In this document: positions 9,010 to 17,200 of the stretch, piece after piece
Layout: every line of letters begins with the position of its first letter
Position numbering within the stretch: position 1 is the first letter of the stretch
Assembly: GCF_020463795.1 (NCBI RefSeq)
Contig: NZ_CP080025.1
Location: forward strand, 2,725,501-2,789,500
DNA from: Echinicola marina
Lineage (GTDB): Bacteria; Bacteroidota; Bacteroidia; Cytophagales; Cyclobacteriaceae
Direction: 5' to 3'
DNA length: 64,000 bases
The notes under the pieces: model-generated
Database searches by the model: none
What the model was told of the DNA's origin: nothing
The model's input: the letters and a program-made list of their open reading frames with translations, nothing else
Translations under genes and position numbers: made by a program

Positions 9010-10239
9010 TTATCGCAAAGTTAAATCTTTAGCCCGACAAGCATAATACTTTTTGACAATTTTGCTCATGGCTTTAATATTGGGTAGGTCAGCTGCCTGA
9101 GCGACATCTATGACTTCTCCTTTTTTTGTCAAAATTAGAATGCTTTCTTTGGCCACATAGGCATTGTTGGATATGGATCCATAGGAAAAAAAATAGGGTA
9201 GTTCCTCTTCTGAGATGTTGAGGTTCTGAATCATTTTTTTCTCCATCTCCACGAGCTCGTCCTTTTCCAGGGGGGTATTGCTGAGCTTGATCTTAAAAAG
9301 ATTTCTGGTCAAAAACATGTCCGCAATATTGCTCAACACACGGTCCTTGTTTTTCTGCCATAGTTTAACGGCTCCCCAAATATCAAAATCATCCATGCTG
9401 GCAAATATTTCTTGAATATCTGTGGATTTCTGGAAATCCTTGAGGGTAAAATTGTTTTGCAGGAAGTAGCTAAGTGCTTCAGTGCCTGGAAGTATTGTGC
9501 CGGATTGCTGAAGGTCTTTTGCTCTTTTTATCAGGTTAATCAGCATTTTTTCAGCACTAACTGTGGTTTTATGCAGATAAACCTGCCAATACATCAGCCT
9601 TCTGGCACTCAGGAAGTTCTCTATGCTGTAAAGCCCTTTTTCTTCCACTACAATCTGATCATCCTTGATGTTCATCATTTTGATGATCCTGTCCGCACCT
9701 ATGGTACCTTCAGAGACCCCCGTAAAAAAACAGTCCCGCTGTAAATAATCCAGTCGGTCAATGTCAAGTTGGCTGGAAACTAATTGATGAAAGAACTTTC
9801 TTTCATAATTATTCTTAAATATTCTTAACGCAAGGTCAAGCTGGCCGTTTAATTGTTTGTTTAGGGATTCCATGAGCAGTAGCGACAATGACTCATGGGG
9901 AATGCCCTTTAGTAAAGTGTATTCGAGGGCATGTGAAAAAGGTCCATGTCCGATGTCATGCAATAAGATAGCAATTAATGATGCTTCATATTCTTGGTCA
10001 CTGATTTCATGTCCTTTATTGCGAAGGTTGTCCAAGGTGATACTCATCAGGTGCATGGCTCCCAAGGCATGGTGAAATCTGGTATGCAGTGCTCCAGGAT
10101 ATACAAAGTCTGTGAGCCCCAGTTGTTTGATTCTCCTTAGTCTTTGGAAATAAGGATGGTCAATAATAGTGAAAATCAACTCGCTGGGAATGGTGATAAA
10201 ACCGTAAACAGGATCGTTAAGAATTTTATGGCTTTTCAA
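9010..10239 (-). CDS. HD-domain phosphohydrolase (dGTPase/SAMHD1-like)
   Basis: 409 residues from a TTG start at 10237-10239. The open frame extends further upstream, but the conserved family N-terminus (SHKILNDPVYGFITIP) begins right at this TTG, and a perfect -7 element lies 26 bases upstream, so I reject the longer form. Metal-binding HD residues are visible: RFHHALGAMHL, then LLHDIGHGPFSHALEY, then a later Asp in QLDIDRLDYLQRD. These proteins hydrolyse nucleotides or related phosphates; the exact substrate is unknown. It heads the lipid A run (15 bases before lpxD), an association seen across Bacteroidota, which suggests shared expression rather than shared chemistry. Confidence 0.9.
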   Translation of the reverse strand: MKSHKILNDPVYGFITIPSELIFTIIDHPYFQRLRRIKQLGLTDFVYPGALHTRFHHALGAMHLMSITLDNLRNKGHEISDQEYEASLIAILLHDIGHGPFSHALEYTLLKGIPHESLSLLLMESLNKQLNGQLDLALRIFKNNYERKFFHQLVSSQLDIDRLDYLQRDCFFTGVSEGTIGADRIIKMMNIKDDQIVVEEKGLYSIENFLSARRLMYWQVYLHKTTVSAEKMLINLIKRAKDLQQSGTILPGTEALSYFLQNNFTLKDFQKSTDIQEIFASMDDFDIWGAVKLWQKNKDRVLSNIADMFLTRNLFKIKLSNTPLEKDELVEMEKKMIQNLNISEEELPYFFSYGSISNNAYVAKESILILTKKGEVIDVAQAADLPNIKAMSKIVKKYYACRAKDLTLR

Positions 10240-10265
10240 TTGCCTAAGAATTAGTTGATAGAAAT

Positions 10266-10273
10266 CAAAAGTA
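10266..10273 (-). promoter_or_regulatory. -7 element for the HD hydrolase / lpxD-lpxC-lpxA run
   Basis: On the minus strand this reads TACTTTTG, a perfect TAnnTTTG match, 26 bases before the TTG start of the HD gene. It is the only good promoter seen ahead of the five-gene lipid A run. Confidence 0.5.
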
Positions 10274-10305
10274 GTTATAAATTTATAAGAAATAAACCGG
10301 AAAAG

Positions 10306-11868
10306 ATGCAAAAATTTAAAATTCTCTGGGCAGATGATGAGATTGACTTGCTTAAACCTCATATCATGTTTTTGGAGCAAAAAGGATACGAAATCACTAC
10401 CGTTAACAGTGGCAATGATGCCGTTGAAATGGTGGAAAACTCCAATTATGATGTGATATTTTTAGATGAAATGATGCCTGGGATGACTGGTTTGGAGACT
10501 TTGCAGCAGGTGAAAATATTGAAGCCTCAGACCCCAGTAGTGATGATCACCAAAAGTGAAGAGGAGCATATCATGGACGATGCGATTGGGGGCAAGATTG
10601 CGGATTACCTGATCAAGCCCATTAACCCAAGCCAGATTTTATTGTCGGTAAAAAAGATTCTTCAAAACAAGCAGTTGATCAGTGAGAAGACGAATATGTC
10701 CTATCAGCAGGATTTTTCGCGGATCAGTATGGCTTATAATGACGCCATTGATCATGAAGAATGGGCGGAGATTTACAAAAAACTGACCTATTGGGAGCTG
10801 GAAATCGATAAGACAGAGAATAAAAGCATGCAGGAAGTTTTGGATACACAAAAATCCGAAGCCAATGCGAATTTTGCCAGGTTTATCAAGGATAATTATT
10901 TGGATTGGCTCAATGATGCCGATGCCGATAAGCCGATCTTGTCCCATCGGGTAATGAAAGAAAAAGTCTTTCCACATCTTCAGGATGGCCAGAAACCATT
11001 GTTTTTTGTTGTGATTGATAATTTGAGATTAGATCAGTGGGAGATTATCGAGCCATTGTTAAGTGATTATTTTAATGTAAAGTCAGAGGATACCTATTAT
11101 AGTATTTTACCTACCACTACTGCTTATGCCAGAAATGCCTTGTTCAGCGGCATGATGCCTTTGGATATGGCCCGGTTCCATCCAGACCTTTGGGAAGGAG
11201 AAGATACTGATGAAGGAAAGAATAACCATGAAAAGGAATTTTTGGAAGTTAATTTGAAGAAAAATAGGTTGCAATCGAAATTCAGCTACCATAAGATTTT
11301 GCAGGCTAATCAAGGTAAATCCGTTTTGGAGCAGTTTCAGAATCTGATGAACAATGATTTGAATGTTTTGGTCTATAATTTTGTGGATATGATGTCACAT
11401 GCCAGAACTGATATGAAAATGATTCGAGAACTAGCTCCCGATGAGTCCGCCTATAGGTCCATCACAGAAAGCTGGTTTCTGCACAGTACCTTGTTTGAGT
11501 TATTTAAGAGGGTAAGTGAGGCAGGCTGCGACGTGATTGTGACCACTGATCATGGTACTAAGCGAGTAAACAGACCATATAAAATTATTGGAGACAGAAA
11601 GGTGACCACTAATTTAAGGTATAAGCAGGGGAAGAATCTTAATTTCGAATCCGGGAAGGTTTTTGAGATCAGCAGGCCTGAGGAAGCCAAATTGCCGAGA
11701 TTTAATGTTTCCACGAGCTATGTTTTTGCAGTAGAAGATTATTTCTTTGCATATCCGAACAATTACAATTATTATGTAAATTACTACAAAGATACATTCC
11801 AACATGGAGGGGTTTCTTTGGAGGAGGTAATTGTACCAATCATGCACCTTTCACCAAAGCAGTATTAA
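10306..11868 (+). CDS. porX: PorX: response regulator with PglZ domain (T9SS regulator)
   Basis: 520 residues from the ATG at 10306. A longer frame from 10255 would add 17 residues that do not fit the receiver fold. The receiver domain (1-120) has the acidic pair Asp10/Asp11 and phospho-acceptor Asp54 in FLDEMMPG. The rest is a PglZ alkaline-phosphatase-fold domain with FFVVIDNLRLDQW near 228-240 and the metal motif TTDHGTKRVNRPYK near 410-425. PorX with the sensor kinase PorY controls type IX secretion and gliding genes in Bacteroidota; its PglZ domain is a zinc phosphodiesterase active on cyclic oligonucleotides. porY is not in this window. It is followed closely by tsaE and ald. Confidence 0.95.
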   Translation: MQKFKILWADDEIDLLKPHIMFLEQKGYEITTVNSGNDAVEMVENSNYDVIFLDEMMPGMTGLETLQQVKILKPQTPVVMITKSEEEHIMDDAIGGKIADYLIKPINPSQILLSVKKILQNKQLISEKTNMSYQQDFSRISMAYNDAIDHEEWAEIYKKLTYWELEIDKTENKSMQEVLDTQKSEANANFARFIKDNYLDWLNDADADKPILSHRVMKEKVFPHLQDGQKPLFFVVIDNLRLDQWEIIEPLLSDYFNVKSEDTYYSILPTTTAYARNALFSGMMPLDMARFHPDLWEGEDTDEGKNNHEKEFLEVNLKKNRLQSKFSYHKILQANQGKSVLEQFQNLMNNDLNVLVYNFVDMMSHARTDMKMIRELAPDESAYRSITESWFLHSTLFELFKRVSEAGCDVIVTTDHGTKRVNRPYKIIGDRKVTTNLRYKQGKNLNFESGKVFEISRPEEAKLPRFNVSTSYVFAVEDYFFAYPNNYNYYVNYYKDTFQHGGVSLEEVIVPIMHLSPKQY

Positions 11869-11876
11869 AGAAAGCA

Positions 11877-12311
11877 TTGAAAAAGATTATATGTGAAGAT
11901 AAAAGCCAGCTGCCACAAGTAGCTGAAAATATCATTGAAACCTGCAAAGATCTACCTGTTTGGGTATTTATGGGGGATATGGGAGCTGGAAAGACCACTT
12001 TGATAAAGGCCATCGCAAGAGCGTTTGGTGTAGGTGATTTAGTGAGCAGCCCCTCTTTTTCCATAGTCAATGAGTATGAAAACCAGCAGGATGAAATATT
12101 TTATCATTTTGATTTTTATAGGGTGGAGGAGCAGGAAGAAGTGTTGGAGATAGGAATCGATGAGTATTTCTATAGTGGTAGGCATTGTTGGCTGGAGTGG
12201 GCCGAAAAAATTCCAGATTATCTCCCGGAGGAATTTTATTTGATTTCTATTGAAGTCACCGGCAATGAAACAAGGGAGATGAGCATTAAAAAGATACACG
12301 ATGGGAGCTAA
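11877..12311 (+). CDS. tsaE: tRNA threonylcarbamoyladenosine biosynthesis ATPase TsaE
   Basis: 144 residues with a TTG start, 8 bases after porX. The P-loop GDMGAGKTT is at 33-41, followed by the family segments SSPSFSIVNEY and HFDFYRV, and LEWAEKIPDYLP near the end. TsaE binds the TsaB-TsaD complex and powers turnover in making t6A at position 37 of ANN-decoding tRNAs. Length and motif order are normal for the family. The neighbourhood (porX, ald) is common in Bacteroidota and does not reflect a shared pathway. Confidence 0.95.
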   Translation: MKKIICEDKSQLPQVAENIIETCKDLPVWVFMGDMGAGKTTLIKAIARAFGVGDLVSSPSFSIVNEYENQQDEIFYHFDFYRVEEQEEVLEIGIDEYFYSGRHCWLEWAEKIPDYLPEEFYLISIEVTGNETREMSIKKIHDGS

Positions 12312-12312
12312 A

Positions 12313-13518
12313 ATGGCAGAGATAAGCAAAGAGGCAGGAATTTATCCCAAAGAAGCCTTGGCCAGGGTCAAAAGCTCTGATCATTCGATTTTGATAGGAT
12401 TGCCAAAGGAGAACGAGGTGGATGAAAAAAGAATGGTCCTTACGCCTGAGGCTGTGGCGTTGTTGGTGAATAATAACCAAAGGGTCATGGTGGAATCAGG
12501 GGCAGGAACCCCTTCCAAGTTTTCTGATAAGGAATATGCCGATGCAGGTGCAAAGGTAGTTTATTCATCCAAAGAGGCTTTTGAAGCAGAGGTGGTGCTG
12601 AAAGTTGAGCCACCCACATTGGAAGAGATTTCTTATATGAAACCGGGCAGTTGTTTGATTTCTGCATTACAGTTGGGGAAGCAAAAGGCCGAGTATATTC
12701 ATTCGCTAAACAAGAAAAAGATCACTGCAGTTTCATTTGAAAATTTGGAAGACAAAGTCGGAGGAATGCCCGTGGTACGGGCGATGAGTGAGATAGCAGG
12801 TAGTACGGTAATGCTAATTGCTTCGGAATATTTGAGCAGTGTAAAAAAAGGAGGAAAAGGATTGATATTAGGAGGTATCACAGGCGTGCCTCCTACCCAG
12901 GTGGTTATCGTAGGAGCGGGTACTGTCGCAGAGTATGCTGCAAGGACCGGGCTTGGATTAGGTGCCAGTATCAAAATTTTTGACAATCATTTGTATAAGC
13001 TGAGGCGGATAAAGCAGCTTTTGGGCCAGCAGGTATATACTTCCACGATAGATAACTTTACTTTGGGCGAAGCGCTAAAGGAAGCTGATGTGGTGATAGG
13101 AGCCTTAAGAGCTGAAAAAGGTAGAGCCAAGGTGGTGGTTTCAGAGGAGATGGTCGCAGCAATGATGCCCGGAAGTGTATTGATAGATGTTAGTATAGAT
13201 CAGGGGGGCTGTATAGAGACTTCTAGGATGACCACCCATGAAAAGCCTGCATATAACTTATACGATATTATTCATTACTGTGTACCCAATATTGCATCAC
13301 GGGTTTCCAGGACAGCTTCGGTTTCACTCAGTAATATTTTCACTCCCATTCTTTTGCAAATGGCCGATTTGGGAGGCGCCGAAGAAATGATTTTTAATTA
13401 TAAATGGTTTATGAAAGGGGTTTATACCTACAGGGGAAGTCTTACAAATGCTCACTTGGCTAGAAAGTTCCAAATGAACCATAAGGAACTCCAACTGTTA
13501 CTGGCGGCCAGGTATTAG
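12313..13518 (+). CDS. ald: Alanine dehydrogenase
   Basis: 401 residues from the ATG at 12313, which has GGGAG spaced 5 bases upstream; an ATG at 12301, inside the end of tsaE, would add four residues. The N-terminal AlaDH/PNT domain starts with IGLPKENEVDEKRMVLTPEAV. The Rossmann domain has VIVGAGTVAEYAARTGLGLGA (about 200-220). The segment VLIDVSIDQGGCIETSR and the final TYRGSLTN part are also typical. It interconverts alanine and pyruvate with NAD. Bacteroidota versions are longer at the N-terminus than the classic 370-residue enzyme. The 3' end overlaps the convergent response-regulator gene by 4 bases. Confidence 0.93.
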   Translation: MAEISKEAGIYPKEALARVKSSDHSILIGLPKENEVDEKRMVLTPEAVALLVNNNQRVMVESGAGTPSKFSDKEYADAGAKVVYSSKEAFEAEVVLKVEPPTLEEISYMKPGSCLISALQLGKQKAEYIHSLNKKKITAVSFENLEDKVGGMPVVRAMSEIAGSTVMLIASEYLSSVKKGGKGLILGGITGVPPTQVVIVGAGTVAEYAARTGLGLGASIKIFDNHLYKLRRIKQLLGQQVYTSTIDNFTLGEALKEADVVIGALRAEKGRAKVVVSEEMVAAMMPGSVLIDVSIDQGGCIETSRMTTHEKPAYNLYDIIHYCVPNIASRVSRTASVSLSNIFTPILLQMADLGGAEEMIFNYKWFMKGVYTYRGSLTNAHLARKFQMNHKELQLLLAARY

Positions 13519-13988
13519 GAAAGTAATTTTTGGCGCAATAGGAATTCCAATTGTTCATTGGCTTTGATAAGGTCATCGGTAAGTTTCTTGTTTTCCTTTC
13601 GCAAAGAGAAAACTTCGTAGGCGTTTTTGATGACCGTTTTCATATAGTCCTCTTCCCAGGGCTTGGTAAGGTAATGATAAACTTGTCCCTTATTGATCGC
13701 ATCAATTACGGCTTGAATATCAGTGTAACCTGTTAGTAGTATTCTGATGGGCTCGGGATAATCTGGGATAATGGACTCCAGGAATTCCACACCAGTTTCT
13801 TCCGGCATTCTTTGATCTGTGATGATAAGATCGATTTCCTTGGATTTTAAAATATCTCTTCCTTCATCAGCAGAAATGGCCAGATAAACTTTGTATTCAC
13901 GTCTAAAAGTAGCTTTAAATGCTTGAAGATTGTTTTCTTCATCATCTACATAAAGAATTCTTATTTTTTCTTTTGTCGAATCAGTCAT
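13515..13988 (-). CDS. Stand-alone response regulator (receiver domain)
   Basis: 157 residues: one receiver domain (about 9-128) plus a short coiled-coil tail. The acidic pair is at Asp15/Asp16 (YVDDEENN), the phospho-acceptor is Asp58 in ITDQRMPEETG, the Thr is in LLTGYTD and the Lys in YLTKPW. There is no output domain, so it must act by protein contact or phosphotransfer. Its receiver is strikingly similar to that of the receiver-kinase at 19317-20399 (DDEENNLQAFKATFRR versus DDEDNNLHSFKASLRR, both with DQRMP, both with VIDAINKG). It is divergent from that operon and likely part of the same circuit. Confidence 0.9.
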   Translation of the reverse strand: MTDSTKEKIRILYVDDEENNLQAFKATFRREYKVYLAISADEGRDILKSKEIDLIITDQRMPEETGVEFLESIIPDYPEPIRILLTGYTDIQAVIDAINKGQVYHYLTKPWEEDYMKTVIKNAYEVFSLRKENKKLTDDLIKANEQLEFLLRQKLLS

Positions 13989-14073
13989 GTGCTAATCGTT
14001 GAATTCAATGCTTACCTTGGTGAGATATGCGGATGTTTAAATATAACTAAAATCTCTTTCTCGTACTATATTA

Positions 14074-14081
14074 CAAATATA
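14074..14081 (-). promoter_or_regulatory. -7 element for the stand-alone response regulator
   Basis: Minus-strand TATATTTG, a perfect TAnnTTTG match, about 85 bases ahead of the ATG at 13988. The leader would be AT-rich with no visible structure. Confidence 0.35.
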
Positions 14082-14199
14082 TATCTAAAACTGTCATCTG
14101 TACTCAATTTAAGTAAATCTATTTAGAATTTTTAGTCCAATTTCGCATGATTTTTTTAGTTTTTTCATTTAATTACAAGGTCAATCATATAACTTTACT

Positions 14200-14207
14200 T
14201 ACGTTTG
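14200..14207 (+). promoter_or_regulatory. -7 element for the moeY-like / kinase operon
   Basis: TACGTTTG matches TAnnTTTG exactly, ending 26 bases before the ATG at 14234. Being the only good promoter ahead of four closely packed genes, it probably drives the whole operon to 20399. Confidence 0.5.
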
Positions 14208-14233
14208 TCATCAAAAATATCACCAAGGCATAA

Positions 14234-16504
14234 ATGGATTTGAATTATATAAAAGGGACGAATCCCAGTTGGGAGGCGATTATATTACCTGCGGCGCCAA
14301 TAAAAAAAGAGGAAATCCAACTTTTAGATGAACTGAAAAAAGATTCTACGGTAGAGAAATTTGATCAATTGGATGGGCAAATGGCTGAATTGATTAAAAT
14401 TAAGCATCCTAAGGATAACTTAAAAGACGGAGAGCTGGCGGTGATGGTAAAGGACTTTTTTAAACATCAGCCTAGAGAAGAGTATGGTTGTTGGGTGTAT
14501 TATCATTGGAGAAGGCAGTTGATAAGGACCTTGGATGAAGCAGATTTTATACAAGTAAGAACATCTAGGAACCAATATAAAATCACTAAAGAGGAACAGG
14601 ATTTACTGTCCACCAAAAAAATTGGGGTGATAGGATTGTCTGTTGGGCAAAGTGTTGCGTTAAGTTTGGCAATGGAGAGGAGCTTTGGGGAGTTGAGAAT
14701 CGCGGATTTTGACACCTTGGAGTTGAGTAATATGAACAGGATCCGGACGGGGATATACAATTTAGGATTGAAAAAGGCCTGGATGGTTTCCCGGGAAATA
14801 GCAGAGATTGATCCATTTCTGAAAGTGACAATTTTTGAGGAAGGAATTAATGATAGGAATATAGATGAATTTTTTGAAAAAGATGGTGCCTTAGATTTGT
14901 TAGTTGAGGAATGCGATAGCCTTGATGTAAAAATATTGGCCAGGGAAAAGGCCAGAGAAAAAGGAGTGCCTGTAGTAATGGATACCTCGGATAGGGGAAT
15001 GGTAGATGTAGAACGGTTTGATTTGGAGCCCAAGCGTCCTTTGTTACATGGTTTAGCAGGAAACTTGAAGTCTGAAGAGTTGAATAGCTTGTCGAATGAG
15101 GAGAAAGTGCCTTTTATAGGGAAAATGATCGGAATGGAAACGCTGTCTACAAGAATGAAAGCTTCATTTATGGAGGTGGGAACTTCTATCGGTACTTGGC
15201 CCCAGTTGGCCAGTTCTGTGATACACGGAGGGGCAGTCTGTGCAGATATAGTACGAAAGATATTTTTGGATCAATTCAGGGATTCCGGTAGGTATTATTT
15301 TGATTTTGATGAGGTATTGTATCATGGGCAAGATCAGCAAAGCAAAACTAGCGAGGTGCATGCCCCAAAAAGTGAGAAAAAACAGTTTATCCCTCAAGGT
15401 GAACTGAAATCTCCAAAAGTCCTGAGCAAATCGACTGTTTTGGAATTGGTCAAGAAAGCGAACCTGGCGCCTTCTGGTGGGAATTGCCAGCCATGGAAGT
15501 GGGTGTTTGATAAAGAAGGTGTGCTTCACCTTTTTTACGACAAGGGATTAAGTGAGTCTCTGTTGGATTATCATGGGACGGGGACCTTGATGGCATTGGG
15601 GGCGGCCTTAGAAAACTTGGTTTGGACAGGACATAATATGGGGCTAGGTGTCAAGATTAATTTTAATGAGTTAGAATTTGAAGATGACTATATCGCAAAA
15701 GTTACTTTTAGTGAAAATATAGCAGATGGAGAAGATACGCAATATGATTATTTATATCCATATATAGAAAAGAGGGTGACTAACCGTAAACTCGAGCAAG
15801 GAAAAGAAATAGCATCTTCCATATTAGAAGAACTTAGGAATATAGCTATTGACTCGGGCAATGGCATGGAGATGCTGACAGATCGTGGTCAGTTTGGTGA
15901 ACTGATTGAAGTTTTGGGAGTGATGGATAAGATTAGGGTGATGAATCCGAGGGGCTATGCCGATTTTGTAAGGGAAATAAGGTGGACAGAGAAAGAAACT
16001 ATTGAAACCAGGGACGGGATTGATATAGAAACACTTGAGCTTAAAAATACGGGAGTTGCGGCTCTTACCCTATTAAGGGATCATGAGGCTATCTCATTTT
16101 TGAAGAAAAATCAACTTGGTGACGGTCTGAAGGAAATGTCCAAGGACACCATTAATGCTTCCTCCGCTATCTGCTTGTTGACTGCAAAGGATTTTTCTCC
16201 TTATTCATATCTTAGGGGAGGAAAGGCCTTACAAAGAGTGTGGACACATATAAATAAAGAAGATGTGGCGTTTCAACCTATTTCTGCTTCATTATTTTTC
16301 TTTCACAGATTACAAAGGGAAGGGTTAAAGTACTTTTCTACAGAGGAAGGAGAAATCATCAAAGATGCACAAAGAAGGTTGAGGACTTTATTTAATTTAT
16401 CCCCTGATACAAATGAAGTGTTTTTGTTTAGGCTCACTACAGCTTCTGATGTTTCGATAAGGTCTTTAAGGAGAGATGTGTTGGATACAATAGCGTTTCT
16501 ATAA
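14234..16504 (+). CDS. ThiF (E1-like) - nitroreductase fusion, Rv1355c/MoeY family
   Basis: 756 residues in two parts. The E1-like domain (about 129-345) has the nucleotide loop GVIGLSVGQSVA (131-142), the NR pair of the adenylation site (N168, R169) and the lysine at NLGLKK. The nitroreductase-like flavin domain (about 400-750) starts with LVKKANLAPSGGNCQPW (405-421). The same fusion is known from Mycobacterium Rv1355c, annotated MoeY, a molybdopterin label that is not proven. E1-like plus FMN-oxidase chemistry also occurs in azole-forming peptide pathways. It is the first gene of an operon with an acyltransferase and two kinases, which suggests it makes or modifies a signal. No zinc CxxC pair is seen. 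Confidence 0.85.
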   Translation: MDLNYIKGTNPSWEAIILPAAPIKKEEIQLLDELKKDSTVEKFDQLDGQMAELIKIKHPKDNLKDGELAVMVKDFFKHQPREEYGCWVYYHWRRQLIRTLDEADFIQVRTSRNQYKITKEEQDLLSTKKIGVIGLSVGQSVALSLAMERSFGELRIADFDTLELSNMNRIRTGIYNLGLKKAWMVSREIAEIDPFLKVTIFEEGINDRNIDEFFEKDGALDLLVEECDSLDVKILAREKAREKGVPVVMDTSDRGMVDVERFDLEPKRPLLHGLAGNLKSEELNSLSNEEKVPFIGKMIGMETLSTRMKASFMEVGTSIGTWPQLASSVIHGGAVCADIVRKIFLDQFRDSGRYYFDFDEVLYHGQDQQSKTSEVHAPKSEKKQFIPQGELKSPKVLSKSTVLELVKKANLAPSGGNCQPWKWVFDKEGVLHLFYDKGLSESLLDYHGTGTLMALGAALENLVWTGHNMGLGVKINFNELEFEDDYIAKVTFSENIADGEDTQYDYLYPYIEKRVTNRKLEQGKEIASSILEELRNIAIDSGNGMEMLTDRGQFGELIEVLGVMDKIRVMNPRGYADFVREIRWTEKETIETRDGIDIETLELKNTGVAALTLLRDHEAISFLKKNQLGDGLKEMSKDTINASSAICLLTAKDFSPYSYLRGGKALQRVWTHINKEDVAFQPISASLFFFHRLQREGLKYFSTEEGEIIKDAQRRLRTLFNLSPDTNEVFLFRLTTASDVSIRSLRRDVLDTIAFL

Positions 16505-16505
16505 G

Positions 16506-17189
16506 ATGTTTATATTTAAAGCGTTCAGAGCAATTGATAATGAGGAGTTATGCCTTGAATTTTTGGAAGGACACTGGAATGTACTCAAAGAATATGGGGT
16601 GACGAAAGTCACTTCTGCTAGGAGAGATTGGATCAGTAACCCTCATGTTTATGTCATCGTGGTTATAGATGCTGAAGAGAAAAGAGTAGTGAGTGGAATG
16701 AGGCTTCACCTTGCCCATGAAGATTATCCGCTGCCTATGGAAACGGCCATTGCAGAGGTGGATAAAAGTATACATTGTGTGGTTGCGAATTATAGGGAGA
16801 ATATTACCGGTGAAATTGGTGGTTTGTGGAATTCAAGGTCGATTGCTGGCTATGGTATTGGTATTAAGTTTTTGATCCGTTGTGGAATAGTGTTGGCAGA
16901 ACAGCTTAAAATGGGGACATTGTTGGCTTTATGTGCAGAGCATACCTTAGGGTCCTGCTTGGATAAGGGATTTGAAATTGAAATGGGCGTAGGGAATTCT
17001 GGCAAGTTTAACTATCCGAAAATTGATTTGGTGGCTACTGCTGCTGTTATTAAAGATTTGGTCAATTTGCCATTGGCATTAGCGGAGGAAAGGGAAGAGA
17101 TTTTTAAACTGCGAAAGTCCTTGAATTGCGAGTCTGTGTATTCCACTTCCCGTGGGGAAATGCACATTAAGTACGAACTGGAATTATAA
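16506..17189 (+). CDS. GNAT-fold acyltransferase, autoinducer-synthase-like
   Basis: 227 residues, starting 1 base after the previous stop. The N-terminal half has SARRDWISNPHVYVIVVID and VVSGMRLHLAHEDYPLPMETAI. The central GEIGGLWNSRSIAGYGIG is followed by a long helix and a strand ending in LGSCLDKGFEIE. This layout (a glutamate before GLW, a Gly-rich turn, then an IRC..LAEQLKMG helix) resembles the N-acyl amino acid synthase / LuxI / PEP-CTERM acyltransferase group of GNAT-fold enzymes, which move acyl groups from ACP or CoA to an amine. No substrate can be named. Tight packing between the MoeY-like gene and a sensor kinase suggests joint function. Family placement is moderate. Confidence 0.65.
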   Translation: MFIFKAFRAIDNEELCLEFLEGHWNVLKEYGVTKVTSARRDWISNPHVYVIVVIDAEEKRVVSGMRLHLAHEDYPLPMETAIAEVDKSIHCVVANYRENITGEIGGLWNSRSIAGYGIGIKFLIRCGIVLAEQLKMGTLLALCAEHTLGSCLDKGFEIEMGVGNSGKFNYPKIDLVATAAVIKDLVNLPLALAEEREEIFKLRKSLNCESVYSTSRGEMHIKYELEL

Positions 17190-17200
17190 ATATATCAATT

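Noticed and set aside
10240-10380. Upstream extension of the HD hydrolase gene to 10380
   Set aside because: It would overlap the porX start on the other strand and cover the perfect -7 element at 10266-10273; family similarity begins at the TTG at 10239.
14234-16504. Molybdenum cofactor biosynthesis role for the MoeY-like fusion
   Set aside because: The MoeY name of the mycobacterial relative is not backed by evidence I know of, and no molybdopterin gene is near.
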